DNA from: Pseudomonas plecoglossicida NBRC 103162 = DSM 15088
GTDB lineage: Bacteria; Pseudomonadota; Gammaproteobacteria; Pseudomonadales; Pseudomonadaceae
DNA length: 64,000 nucleotides
Direction: 5' to 3'
Assembly (NCBI RefSeq): GCF_000730665.1
Contig: NZ_BBIV01000022.1
Location: 1-64,000, forward strand
Of the stretch, positions 37,017 to 48,262 are shown piece by piece. The notes below the pieces were generated by a model. That model was not told the origin of the DNA. It saw only the letters and a list, made by a program, of their open reading frames with translations, and did not search any database. Each line of letters starts with the position of its first letter. The first letter of the stretch is position 1. A program made the position numbers and the translations under genes.

Positions 37017-37036
37017 GCGGTAATCATGATTGCCGC
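37017..37036. promoter_or_regulatory. 20-base palindrome before the antitoxin gene
   Basis: GCGGTAATCA and TGATTGCCGC are inverted copies that match at 9 of 10 positions, and they end directly before the GGAGGAGCG ribosome site. A toxin-antitoxin operator is the natural reading. Confidence 0.55.
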
Positions 37037-37047
37037 GAGGAGGAGCG

Positions 37048-37734
37048 ATGGCCCAAGCAGCAGACATCTTCAGTATCAGCCACCCCGCTGTCGGCAACGT
37101 CCGGGAGTTGCTTGCACGCCTGGAGAAAGCCAAGGGACGCGCGCAGTCGAAGACCGGGATCGTCATCGAAGTGAACGCCGACAGCGCCAAGCAGCTGGAT
37201 GTGTACGTGAGTGCGCTGGAAATGCTGGGTCAGTACTTTTCCGCTCGGGTGGCCGGCGCGCCCGAGGAAGCCGTGAAGCTCATCGTGCAGGCCCTGGTGC
37301 CGGCCAAACCGGTGACCTCCACGCAGCTCAAGCAAGCGCAAATGCTGGCCAAGGCCAAAACCGCCGTGCTGCAGAGCGGTGATTGGGTGAGCGCGGGCGA
37401 AATCGCCAGCCTGGCCAACTTCAGCAGTGCCAACCCCAGCTCGCAATCGAGCAAGTGGAAGCGCGACAAGCGTCTGTTCGCCATCCGCCATGAAGGGGTC
37501 GATTATTTCCCGCTCTACGGCCTGGATGAAACGGCCAGTTATCGCCCCCTGCCCGCCCTCAAGGAAATCGTCAGCGCGCTTGAGGCGGTCAAGGATGGCT
37601 GGGAAATGGCCTACTGGTTCATGTCGGTCAACAGCTGGCTTGGCGGCAAGCGCCCGCAGGACCTGCTGCGCAGTGCCCCGCAGCAAGTTCTGGTTGCTGC
37701 ACAGGAAGAGGTTGCCGGTATCACCCATGGCTAG
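37048..37734 (+). CDS. antitoxin of a RES-type toxin-antitoxin pair
   Basis: A 228-residue protein whose C-terminus matches the toxin-binding MbcA/ParS/Xre domain: a helix, then WFMSVNSWLGGKRPQDLL. The middle (SGDWVSAGEIASLANF, later SSKWKRDKRLFAIRHEGVDYFPLYGLD) looks like a DNA-binding winged helix. The N-terminal 90 residues are not the Xre helix-turn-helix seen in most RES antitoxins. The eight-base overlap ATGGCTAG with the next gene supports one unit. Cognate role inferred from position. Confidence 0.72.
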   Translation: MAQAADIFSISHPAVGNVRELLARLEKAKGRAQSKTGIVIEVNADSAKQLDVYVSALEMLGQYFSARVAGAPEEAVKLIVQALVPAKPVTSTQLKQAQMLAKAKTAVLQSGDWVSAGEIASLANFSSANPSSQSSKWKRDKRLFAIRHEGVDYFPLYGLDETASYRPLPALKEIVSALEAVKDGWEMAYWFMSVNSWLGGKRPQDLLRSAPQQVLVAAQEEVAGITHG

Positions 37735-38383
37735 GCCACGCAAGGCACCGGTACCCGGTGAGGCGTTGAACCTTACGTTCATCACCCTCCCCGCCGGCAC
37801 CCTGCTCCATCGCATTCACAGCAGCCGCTTCGGCGCCACGCAATACAACCCGACAGGTGGGGGCAATGCCCGGTTCAGCCCGATCAGGAATGCCGCCGGC
37901 CAGGTCGTGCCTACGCTGTATGCAGGCTCCACGTTCCACTGCGCAGCCATGGAAACGGTCTTTCACGACGTACCGTACGCTCCGGGTTTCAAGACCGTGC
38001 AGCAGCGCCGATTCGCTGGCAACCTGCATTCGTACGTCTTGCTGGGCAGCGACCTGCAACTGGTCGACCTCTCCAGCAAGGCCCTGCGCCTGCTGGGTGT
38101 GCCGCGTTCGCAACTGATCGACACCGAGGCCGACCACTACCCCTGCACGCGCCAGTGGGCTGAGGCCATTCATGCGTTTGCCCCTCACGCTCAGGGGCTG
38201 CGCTGGGTATCGCGGCAGGACGATGAGGCCGTGGCGATTGTCCTGTTCGGCGACCGAGTGGCCGGCAACGACCTCAAGGCCCAGGCGCCCAGCCGTGATC
38301 TGCTGAACGACCCGGGGACGTTTTCCGACCTGCTCGACCTGGCCGAGCGGATCGGGGTTCTGCTGCTGCCTGACGCCGACTGA
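37727..38383 (+). CDS. RES-domain toxin (NAD-degrading)
   Basis: A 218-residue RES-family protein, predicted to deplete NAD by phosphorolysis or ADP-ribose transfer. The conserved residues appear in LHRIHSSRFGATQYNPTG (arginine and tyrosine) and in YAGSTFHCAAMETVFHD (glutamate and the middle serine); SFHVGS-like variants are common. It follows its antitoxin with an eight-base overlap. No signal peptide. The toxin looks full length. Confidence 0.8.
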   Translation: MARPRKAPVPGEALNLTFITLPAGTLLHRIHSSRFGATQYNPTGGGNARFSPIRNAAGQVVPTLYAGSTFHCAAMETVFHDVPYAPGFKTVQQRRFAGNLHSYVLLGSDLQLVDLSSKALRLLGVPRSQLIDTEADHYPCTRQWAEAIHAFAPHAQGLRWVSRQDDEAVAIVLFGDRVAGNDLKAQAPSRDLLNDPGTFSDLLDLAERIGVLLLPDAD

Positions 38384-38494
38384 AGTGCAGTCGCGTCTTC
38401 GGTAACAAAAGGTTACCAAGAGCTGGTGCCTTGCAATTAGCTATCGCCAAGGCGCGGCCTAGACTCTTCGGATCCTTCATCCGAGTGCTTGCCC

Positions 38495-39394
38495 ATGACC
38501 GCCTCGCCGCTGCTCACCGCCTTCCTGCCACTGGCCCTGGGCTTCATCATGCTCGGCCTTGGGCTATCGCTGACGCTGGCCGATTTCGCCCGGGTGGTGA
38601 AATACCCCAAACCGGTGGTGATCGGCCTGGTGTGCCAGATCTTGCTGCTGCCTCTGCTGTGCTTCCTGATCGCCAACGGTTTTGGCCTGGAGTCGGCACT
38701 CGCGGTGGGCCTGATGTTGCTGGCGGCGTCACCGGGCGGCACCACCGCCAACCTGTTCAGCCACCTGGCCCACGGCGATGTGGCGCTGAACATCACCCTG
38801 ACGGCCGTCAACTCGCTGATCGCGATCCTCACCATGCCCTTGCTGGTGAACCTGTCGCTGGCCTGGTTCATGGCTTCGGACCAGGCCATCCCGCTGCAGT
38901 TCGCCAAGGTCATGCAAGTGTTCGCCATCGTCCTGCTGCCGGTGGCGCTGGGGATGCTGATCCGTAACTGGACGCCCGTTTTCGCTGGCCGCATGGAACG
39001 GCCGATGAAGGTGGTAGCCGCATTGTTCCTGGCATTCACCATCGCCCTGGCGCTGGCCAAGGACTGGCAGACGGTGGTCGCGTACGCGCCTCTGGTGGGC
39101 ATGGCCGCCTTACTGTTCAACCTGGTCAGCCTGGCGGTGGGTTACTGGGTGCCACGCTTGCTCGACATCCCCAAGCGCCAGGCCATCGCCATCGGCATGG
39201 AGATCGGCATCCACAATGGCACCCTGGCGATCGCCCTGGCCCTGAGCCCATCACTGTTGAACAATGCCACCATGGCGGTGCCGGCAGCGCTGTACAGCCT
39301 GATCATGTTCTTCACCGCCGCTGCATTCGGCTGGTGGGTGAGCCGCGGGCGGGCCGCTGCGCTGCCTCAGTCCAAGGGTGAAACACTGAACTGA
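38495..39394 (+). CDS. bile acid:sodium symporter family transporter
   Basis: A 299-residue polytopic inner-membrane protein of the BASS family (PF01758). The N-terminal MLGLGLSLTLADFARVVKYP and the AASPGGTTANLFSHLAHGDVAL helix are family signatures; about nine hydrophobic helices follow. The substrate (organic anion, pantoate, or other) is not given by the sequence. The start at 38495 gives MTASPLLTAFLPLALG. It stands alone. Confidence 0.85.
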   Translation: MTASPLLTAFLPLALGFIMLGLGLSLTLADFARVVKYPKPVVIGLVCQILLLPLLCFLIANGFGLESALAVGLMLLAASPGGTTANLFSHLAHGDVALNITLTAVNSLIAILTMPLLVNLSLAWFMASDQAIPLQFAKVMQVFAIVLLPVALGMLIRNWTPVFAGRMERPMKVVAALFLAFTIALALAKDWQTVVAYAPLVGMAALLFNLVSLAVGYWVPRLLDIPKRQAIAIGMEIGIHNGTLAIALALSPSLLNNATMAVPAALYSLIMFFTAAAFGWWVSRGRAAALPQSKGETLN

Positions 39395-39399
39395 GCGGT

Positions 39400-39867
39400 T
39401 CAGGTGCGATCGCGCCGGGCCTGCAATTGGCGCTTGAGCACCTTCAGCGGCGGCGCATAGAAAAAGCCGAACGACACACTGCCGGTCCGCCCTTTGACCG
39501 CATGGTGCAGGCGGTGGGCACGGTGCAGCCGCTGCAGGTAGCGGTTCACCGGGCGCGGCTGGCGCGGCCAGTGGCGGTGGAAGAAGCCATCATGGGCCAG
39601 CACGTACAACACCCCGTAACCCGCCACGCCGGCGCCTACCCACTGCAGCGGCGCGTGGCCGGCCTTGCCAATGGCCACCAGCACGGCAGCGATCAGCCCC
39701 AGGGCCAGCAGGTAGACGTCGTTGGTCTCGAGCATGCCCAGCTGCGGTTCATGATGCGAACGGTGCAGCCACCAGCCCCAGCCATGCATGATGTACTTGT
39801 GCGCCAGCGTGCCGACACCTTCCATGGCCACCAGGGTGCCGAGCAGCACGAGGAAATTGAACAGCAT
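39400..39867 (-). CDS. crtZ: CrtZ-like beta-carotene hydroxylase (fatty-acid hydroxylase superfamily)
   Basis: A 155-residue integral membrane di-iron hydroxylase. Histidine clusters of the family are visible: HKYIMHGWGWWLHRSHH, HDGFFHRHWP and HRAHRLHH, matching CrtZ in order and spacing. Three or four helices carry them. No other carotenoid gene lies in the window, so the true substrate may be a different lipid. The start at 39867 gives MLFNFLVLLG. Confidence 0.78.
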   Translation of the reverse strand: MLFNFLVLLGTLVAMEGVGTLAHKYIMHGWGWWLHRSHHEPQLGMLETNDVYLLALGLIAAVLVAIGKAGHAPLQWVGAGVAGYGVLYVLAHDGFFHRHWPRQPRPVNRYLQRLHRAHRLHHAVKGRTGSVSFGFFYAPPLKVLKRQLQARRDRT

Positions 39868-39975
39868 GAAACGGTCCGGATGAAGGTCAAGAGTGCCGCA
39901 AGGGTACCGATTGCCCACTGCTTTTGCCATGCAACAGTGACCGGTTGTAGCGCATTTCCCGATTAATCGATTGTC

Positions 39976-40271
39976 ATGTTTCTACCCTTGACCCCTGTGG
40001 CTGCCGGGCGTAAGGTCCGCCGCGCAATTTCGCATCCCTGAACAGGAGTCCTGCATTGGACAGTAGCCCCAGTCGCTTGCGACAGGCCCACTCGGCGAGC
40101 TAGTCCGGCAGCGTTCTGCCACTGTCTCGCCTTCGGCCAGACGGTGGAATTCTCCCAGCCTCTTGCGGTTGTTCTCACCTCTTCCCTTCGTGGTCCTGCG
40201 CATTTCTGGTTTTTCGACCACGCCATCCTGATGGCGTCAGAGCGGGCGCTTGCCCGTGCAAGAGGTTTGCT
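39976..40271 (+). promoter_or_regulatory. long mgtC leader with a possible short Pro/Arg-containing peptide
   Basis: Nearly 300 bases before mgtC hold no gene of normal length. A 21-codon frame starts at 39976 (MFLPLTPVAAGRKVRRAISHP) and stops at 40041; it has no clear ribosome site. Enteric mgtA/mgtC leaders encode similar proline- or arginine-rich peptides that sense magnesium. The rest (40042-40271) is GC-rich, has complementary stretches (CCGGCAGCG..., GAGCGGGCGCTTGCCCG) and no U-run. Candidate Mg2+ leader; unproven. Confidence 0.4.
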
Positions 40272-40979
40272 ATGGATTGGAAAGTCTTTCTGCTGCGCGT
40301 CAGCATAGCCCTGGTGCTCGGCGCTCTGATCGGTGCAGAGCGGCAACTGCGCCAGCGCCTCACGGGCCTTCGCACCAATGCACTGGTCAGCACCGGTGCC
40401 TGTCTGTTCGTGCTGATGACCCAGGCGGCGCCGGGCATGGCGCCCACCGACGCGTCACGCATTGCCGCCTATGTGGTGTCGGGCATCGGTTTTTTGGGTG
40501 GCGGCGTGATCATGCGCGACGGCTTCAACGTACGCGGCCTGAACACCGCTGCCACCCTGTGGTGCACCGCAGCGGTCGGCGTGCTGTGCAGCCTGGGCCT
40601 GCTGCTCGAGGCAACGTTGGGCAGCCTGGTGGTGTTGTGCGCCAACATCCTGCTGCGCGACATCGCCCAGCGCCTGGACCGCCAGGAAGTGCTGCCGGCC
40701 ACTGAAGTCGAGCAACGTTACGAGGTACGTATCGTTTGCCGCGCCGAAGATGAAATCCAGGTGCGCAGCCTGATGCTGCACAGCCTGGGCGACCCCGACC
40801 TGCGCTTGCAGTCGCTGCACAGCGAAGACCTGCCCAACCCGGCACGCCTGGAAGTGCGCGCCGAGTTGCTGGGCACCGCGCAGGCGCCCGCCCAACTGGA
40901 GCGCCTGGTCAGCCGGGTGAGCCTGGAAAAAGGGGTCAGCGCGGTGCGCTGGCAGCTACAGCCGCTGGCCACGGATTGA
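40272..40979 (+). CDS. mgtC: MgtC/SapB family membrane protein
   Basis: A 235-residue MgtC-family protein. Five hydrophobic helices in the first 130 residues carry the signature VLGALIGAERQLRQRLTGLRTNALV and VVSGIGFLGGGVIMRDGFNVRGLNTAATLW; a C-terminal ACT-like domain follows (residues about 145-235). MgtC proteins protect the F-type ATPase in magnesium starvation and in macrophages. The long leader suggests post-transcriptional control. Confidence 0.88.
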   Translation: MDWKVFLLRVSIALVLGALIGAERQLRQRLTGLRTNALVSTGACLFVLMTQAAPGMAPTDASRIAAYVVSGIGFLGGGVIMRDGFNVRGLNTAATLWCTAAVGVLCSLGLLLEATLGSLVVLCANILLRDIAQRLDRQEVLPATEVEQRYEVRIVCRAEDEIQVRSLMLHSLGDPDLRLQSLHSEDLPNPARLEVRAELLGTAQAPAQLERLVSRVSLEKGVSAVRWQLQPLATD

Positions 40980-40992
40980 GCCCCCTGCCCGT

Positions 40993-41235
40993 TCAGGTAT
41001 CGGGGTCATCCACATGAGCCTGTACGGCTTCCTGCAGGGCCCGGACATGGGCCTCGTCGGCCAGGGCCTTGAGCGCCAGCCAGTCGTCCCAGTCGATGGC
41101 GCCGTCGTCGCGCAAGGCCTCGGCGGTTCTCACCAGTTCGTGGTGGTAAGCGTCCGGGGATTCTTGCCGGTAGCTGGCGTCATCGTACTGGGCATACCAG
41201 GCTTCAAGTTCGGGAATGCTGCGTTCGATGCTCAT
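40993..41235 (-). CDS. small acidic protein of unknown function
   Basis: An 80-residue helical, acidic protein (MSIERSIPELEAWYAQYDDA start; RDDGAIDWDDWLALKALADEAH middle). It has no hydrophobic segment. AAGGGC lies before the ATG at 41235. I do not recognise a family. Confidence 0.65.
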   Translation of the reverse strand: MSIERSIPELEAWYAQYDDASYRQESPDAYHHELVRTAEALRDDGAIDWDDWLALKALADEAHVRALQEAVQAHVDDPDT

Positions 41236-41310
41236 GGCTGTGCCCTTTTGCCAGACCTTTGAAGGTCTGAGCGCTGTGGGGGCGCAGGGTTCAACGGCAA
41301 TGCGCAGCCT

Positions 41311-42312
41311 TCACCGGCCTTTTTCGAGCGTCTGGCCTGCAGTCAGCTGACTTCGGCAGGCCTTGAGCGCTTCGTCGCGGTCGAGCAATTGCTCTTTCAG
41401 GTAATCCAGTTGCCGCCCTTGCTCCGCACAGAGTCCACGCTTGTCTTCCAGAGACTGCTCCTGCGCCTGCAACTGCCGGCGCATTTCGTCGCTGGCGCCC
41501 TGGGCCTGGGCCAGGATCGTGCGCAGACCCTGGATCTGTGCGTCGCGTTGCTCCAGCAACTGGTCCAGCGCCTGGCGTTCGCTGCTGGCCTGGCGGTGCT
41601 CGCCCAGCAGTCGCTCGTTGTCGCGGTGCAGGCGGGTCAGTTCGTCCTGCTTGACGATCATGCCCTGCTGCAACTGGCGCAGTTCGACTTGCAGCTGTTG
41701 CATCTGGGCCTCGTGCCGACGTTGCTCCTGCTCACGCTGTTCGCGGCTCGCCGTGCGGTAATGCTCCAGGGCGTCGCGGGCATGCCGGTGCTTGTCCTCC
41801 AGCGAGCGTACTTGTTCATCCTTGTCGGTCAGGCGCACCTGAAGCTCGCCCAGTGCCTGGTTGAGGCTGGCGCTGCGCAGCTGCTCGGTCTGCAACGTGC
41901 TGAGCGTGGCGGTCAGGCGTTCGGATTCGGTTGCCAGCGCAGCAGCCTGGATCTGTTGTTGCTGGTGCGCTGCCGCCAGGGCCTGCTGGGCCAGATCCAG
42001 TTTCGCTTCGAGCTGCTCTCGTTGTTCATGGAAGGCCGCTTCGGTTTGCTCGATGCGAGCGTCCGCTTCTTCCTGCAATTGCGCAGCCAGTTGCGCCACC
42101 AGCTTCGACAAGGGCTCGCTGAGTGCGGCCTCGCCCTGCAGGGCGGCCGGCTTGAGTGCTTCCAGTTCTTTGAGATAGCGATGAATGGTGGTCTTGGAGC
42201 CTGTATTACCCAGCTGGATGCGTACTGCATCGATGCTGGGGTGCTCGCCCCGGGCTATCAGCACTTGCCGCGCCTGTTGCACTACCGCCTTGTTGATTCC
42301 GCCCCGGGCCAT
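41311..42312 (-). CDS. KfrA-like DNA-binding coiled-coil protein
   Basis: A 333-residue protein with an N-terminal KfrA-type DNA-binding domain (MARGGINKAVVQQARQVLI, then GNTGSKTTIHRYLKELEAL, a helix-turn-helix) and a very long alpha-helical coiled coil to the C-terminus, rich in Gln, Glu, Arg and Leu. KfrA proteins are plasmid-encoded and help segregation; a chromosomal copy may organise DNA or mark old plasmid integration. An imperfect palindrome lies just upstream. Confidence 0.8.
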   Translation of the reverse strand: MARGGINKAVVQQARQVLIARGEHPSIDAVRIQLGNTGSKTTIHRYLKELEALKPAALQGEAALSEPLSKLVAQLAAQLQEEADARIEQTEAAFHEQREQLEAKLDLAQQALAAAHQQQQIQAAALATESERLTATLSTLQTEQLRSASLNQALGELQVRLTDKDEQVRSLEDKHRHARDALEHYRTASREQREQEQRRHEAQMQQLQVELRQLQQGMIVKQDELTRLHRDNERLLGEHRQASSERQALDQLLEQRDAQIQGLRTILAQAQGASDEMRRQLQAQEQSLEDKRGLCAEQGRQLDYLKEQLLDRDEALKACRSQLTAGQTLEKGR

Positions 42313-42340
42313 GCTCGCTCCTACGATTTCGTACCATGTT

Positions 42341-42359
42341 ACGTATTATGTAATTACGT
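42341..42359. promoter_or_regulatory. imperfect palindrome upstream of the kfrA-like gene
   Basis: ACGTATTATGTAATTACGT is a near-palindrome (outer ACGTA/TACGT arms) 29 bases before the KfrA-like start in an AT-rich patch. KfrA proteins bind such sites in their own promoters, so it is a likely autoregulatory operator. Confidence 0.45.
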
Positions 42360-42480
42360 GCGTATTGTCCTGTTTGCTCGCTGGTTTTTCAACGCCTTTA
42401 TCACATTGAATAATCACGGCTTATCGCATGTGAGGCCTTGGATTGGCGAAATTTCGAGCCCTTTGCTGTACGCATAAAAA

Positions 42481-42510
42481 AACCCGGCCCTGAAACCACG
42501 GGGCCGGGTT
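42481..42510 (-). terminator. Rho-independent terminator, minus strand
   Basis: A 10-base stem AACCCGGCCC/GGGCCGGGTT with a 10-base loop is followed on the minus strand by a run of T residues. It ended the gene whose remnant lies at 42541-42690. Confidence 0.85.
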
Positions 42511-42540
42511 TGTCGGCAAAACGCCGACCAGCGTCGATGA

Positions 42541-42690
42541 TCAGTTGTGGCGAGGTTCCTCAGGCTTCACCAGCCACGCGGCGAGCGCCGGCAGCAGCAG
42601 AAGCACTGTCACCAACGCCAGCGGGACGACGACGCACAGCGTGATGCGCCAGCTGCGGAACATGAACAGGCACAGCAGCGTGCCGAGGCG
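42541..42690 (-). pseudogene. C-terminal remnant of a membrane transporter
   Basis: About 50 codons of one open frame end at 42541 with hydrophobic helices: LLCLFMFRSWRITLCVVVPL and VTVLLLLPALAAWLVKPEEP. The FRSWRITL-type turn after a helix resembles the RND/MMPL exporter family, but the assignment is weak. The rest of the gene is missing, and the frame runs into an unrelated plus-strand fragment. A terminator follows it, so it was once a normal gene end. Confidence 0.6.
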
Positions 42691-42899
42691 AACAGCGCGC
42701 CATTGACAACCGGGCGATGAAGTTCAACAAGGACGGGACCGTCACTGTGCGCTTCGGGCCCAAGGCGCAGTGTGGCGAGGTCGCGAACTGGTTGCCGACC
42801 CCAGGGGACAACTGGTACCTGGGCATGCGCATCTACCGCCCCGGCGAAACCGTGCTCAGCGGCGCTTACACCATCCCTCAGCCGACAGATATCAAGTGA
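42690..42899 (+). pseudogene. C-terminal remnant of a DUF1254/DUF1214 protein
   Basis: The frame running to 42899 reads AIDNRAMKFNKDGTVTVRFGP, then ANWLPTPGDNWYLGMRIYRP and the end of the protein. This is the typical C-terminus of DUF1214-containing proteins (often joined to DUF1254, in all 450 or more residues), here only about 70 codons with no start. The 5' part is gone and joins the transporter remnant at about 42690. No function expected. Confidence 0.65.
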
Positions 42900-42954
42900 C
42901 AGCCATCCGCGCCGGGTTGTGGGTGATTGCCCGCAACCCGGCGTGGTTCCAGCC

Positions 42955-43623
42955 CTAGGCCTTCAGGACATCGAGCCCCATCTGCCAGAAGTCTGCCTCC
43001 AGCCGCGAGGCCTGGCCGAAGATGCCTGCCAACTCGACGAAACGCTGCTCGGTCATGCTTCGCGCTGCCAGTTCATCAAGGTGCTTGCGCGCCGCAGCCG
43101 CCACGCCCTGATAGGCCTCACCGGCGTACTCGCCAATCCATTCACGGTACGGATGGTCGCTCAAGTCGCCGATACGCTCGGCCAGGGTGCGGCCGATTTC
43201 CGCGTAGCCGATCACGCAGGGTGCCAGCGCCACATGCAGCTCGAGCAGATCGCCCGCGGCGCCGCAATCCAGGACATAGCGGGTATAGGCCACCGTGGCC
43301 TGGTGCTCGGGCGCTGCCTCGATATCGGCCTGCGACAACCCCCAGCGGGCACACAGGCGCAGGTGCAGTTCGGTTTCATCGAGGATCGCCGCAAGTCCGG
43401 CCTGGGCCGCGCGGATATCGGCAGGCAGGCGGCTCTTGTAGGCGGCCAGTGCCCAGGCGCGGGCGAACTGGATGAGGAACAGGTAGTCCTGCACCAGGTA
43501 CTCACGGAACGCCGCCTCAGGCAAGGTGCCCTCGCCCATCTGCCGCACGAAGTCGTGGTCGACGTAGCGGGCCCATTGCGGCGCGGCTGCCGATTTCAGG
43601 CGCGCGAAGATATCCATGCTCAT
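42955..43623 (-). CDS. tenA: TenA family aminopyrimidine aminohydrolase
   Basis: A 222-residue TenA (thiaminase II-like) protein that salvages the pyrimidine of degraded thiamine. The fold is an all-helical bundle; catalytic cysteine in LAPCVIGYAEIG near residue 137, and the acidic pocket (EYLVQDYLFLIQFARA) and final EADFWQMGL fit. It lies downstream of a second TenA-like gene with an ATGA overlap, both under the TPP riboswitch. MSM start at 43623 or MDI at 43617. Confidence 0.88.
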   Translation of the reverse strand: MSMDIFARLKSAAAPQWARYVDHDFVRQMGEGTLPEAAFREYLVQDYLFLIQFARAWALAAYKSRLPADIRAAQAGLAAILDETELHLRLCARWGLSQADIEAAPEHQATVAYTRYVLDCGAAGDLLELHVALAPCVIGYAEIGRTLAERIGDLSDHPYREWIGEYAGEAYQGVAAAARKHLDELAARSMTEQRFVELAGIFGQASRLEADFWQMGLDVLKA

Positions 43624-44282
43624 GCTTGCTCCTCATAGATGGCGTCGAAGAATGCCAGTTCCAGTGCCACGGCACGCGCGTAGAAATCGCTGCTCCGAGC
43701 AGCCTCCTGGGGCCCGACCCGGTCCAGTTCGGCTTGCAGGAACGCGACGAAATCAGCGAACGCAGGGTTGTCGTGCAAGGTGATCCACTCGGCATGCACG
43801 AAGTTGCCCGGCAGCGGTTTGCGCGCCTGGGTCGCCCAATCCAGGTACAGCCCTTCGGCGACGTTGAGCACCGACAGCGCGGCGGCATAGGAGCGCGTGG
43901 CGGCCGCCTCGCGCATGAGCGCCTTGAAGCCGGCGGTAGGTGGGCTGTCCGCAGGTTCGGTGCGTTGCGCCGGGCTGACGTCCAGTGCCTCGAAGGCACG
44001 CAGGAAGTAGGTGTTCTCGTCGCTGCAGATCATGCCGACAAAGCGACCGATCCGCAGTCGCGCTTCGAAGGTGTCGGCGGTGGCGATGGCCGCGCCGAGC
44101 AAGGTCACGAAGCTGTCGATGAAGCGATGATCCTGCACCAGGTAGCGGACCATGATCGGGTCCGCCACGCTGCCATCGCAGAGTTCACGGACGAATCGGT
44201 GGCCGACGGCGGCCGACCAGGTTGCCCGGTTCTGCCGGCGCAGGGTCTCGCTGAAACGTTCGGTCAAGGTGCTGTCCTCCAT
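43620..44282 (-). CDS. TenA_E-type thiamine-salvage protein
   Basis: A 220-residue paralogue of TenA. It keeps the all-helical scaffold (LVQDHRFIDSFVTLLGAAIA), but a glutamate is found in place of the catalytic cysteine (LSVLNVAEGLYLDWAT), as in TenA_E proteins, which act on a different thiamine breakdown product. The MEDSTLTERFSETL start at 44282 lies 76 bases downstream of the riboswitch. The longer frame upstream is the riboswitch itself read through. First gene of the pair. Confidence 0.85.
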   Translation of the reverse strand: MEDSTLTERFSETLRRQNRATWSAAVGHRFVRELCDGSVADPIMVRYLVQDHRFIDSFVTLLGAAIATADTFEARLRIGRFVGMICSDENTYFLRAFEALDVSPAQRTEPADSPPTAGFKALMREAAATRSYAAALSVLNVAEGLYLDWATQARKPLPGNFVHAEWITLHDNPAFADFVAFLQAELDRVGPQEAARSSDFYARAVALELAFFDAIYEEQA

Positions 44283-44357
44283 AGGGTGACAGCGAGGCCC
44301 TTTATGGCTGGGCACGGAGCGGCCTCGCAGTGAGGCCGGCAAAAAGGCAGGTCGTAA

Positions 44358-44458
44358 GTCCCATCCCTTCGCCGGCATGATCCGGATCAGGTTCGAAGGG
44401 TCACCGCGCTGCAGGTGCCAGCGGTTTCTCAGCCTGTCGCCGGGCTCCCCTTGGTGGC
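44358..44458 (-). ncRNA. TPP riboswitch (THI box)
   Basis: On the minus strand the sequence reads GGGGAGCCCGGCG, AGGCTGAGAAA, GACCCTTCGAACCTGATCCGG and CATGCCGGCGAAGGGA, in the order of the THI element. The CUGAGA and ACCUGAU core segments are exact. It precedes the two TenA genes and should shut them off when thiamine pyrophosphate is abundant. Its 5' end may extend a few bases further. Confidence 0.93.
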
Positions 44459-44646
44459 AGGAGGTATACAGGAGCAGGGGCAGGATGCCAAGGCGCTGGT
44501 GTGATCGTGCCCCGCTCGAGCCCACCGGAAATGGGCCCGAAGAGCCCCATTTCCGGGCTCCAATCCCCAGCCCTTGACGTCCAAGTGTTTTGCGCGCTTT
44601 ACATTCCCCCTGGTTTTGTATGTCAAACCATTACGAAGTTATGTGT

Positions 44647-44662
44647 TGGCACAGCCATTGCT
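44647..44662 (+). promoter_or_regulatory. sigma-54 (-24/-12) promoter
   Basis: TGGCACagccaTTGCT matches the sigma-54 consensus TGGCAC-N5-TTGCW exactly; the GG and GC elements are 10 bases apart as required. It points to the multicopper oxidase gene, whose ATG is 74 bases further on. A sigma-54 promoter needs an NtrC-type activator, not present in the window. Confidence 0.85.
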
Positions 44663-44736
44663 CTGCCCCTAAAAACGGGCAAAAAGCCATTGATGGCCCC
44701 AGGCCATTTCTAGCTAAGAGCGAGGCATAGGCAAAA

Positions 44737-48132
<3,396 letters not shown>

Positions 48133-48153
48133 AGGCAGGGCCGCTTAGCGGCC

Positions 48154-48227
48154 CAGCGCCGGCAAGCCGGCTCCCACATGGATAGCAGTGGTACCCCTGT
48201 GGGAGCCGGCTTGCCGGCGATGAGGCC
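48154..48227. repeat. pair of inverted REP elements
   Basis: GCGCCGGCAAGCCGGCTCCC and its inverse GGGAGCCGGCTTGCCGGCG lie 22 bases apart between mcoA and the Sco-cytochrome gene. The pair can fold into one long hairpin. Confidence 0.88.
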
Positions 48228-48262
48228 GACCAAACCCTACAAGCCCCAATGAGGACTGCATC

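Noticed and set aside
44283..44525. N-terminal extension of the TenA_E protein
   Set aside because: The upstream open frame runs straight through the TPP riboswitch, so the extended codons are RNA structure, not protein.
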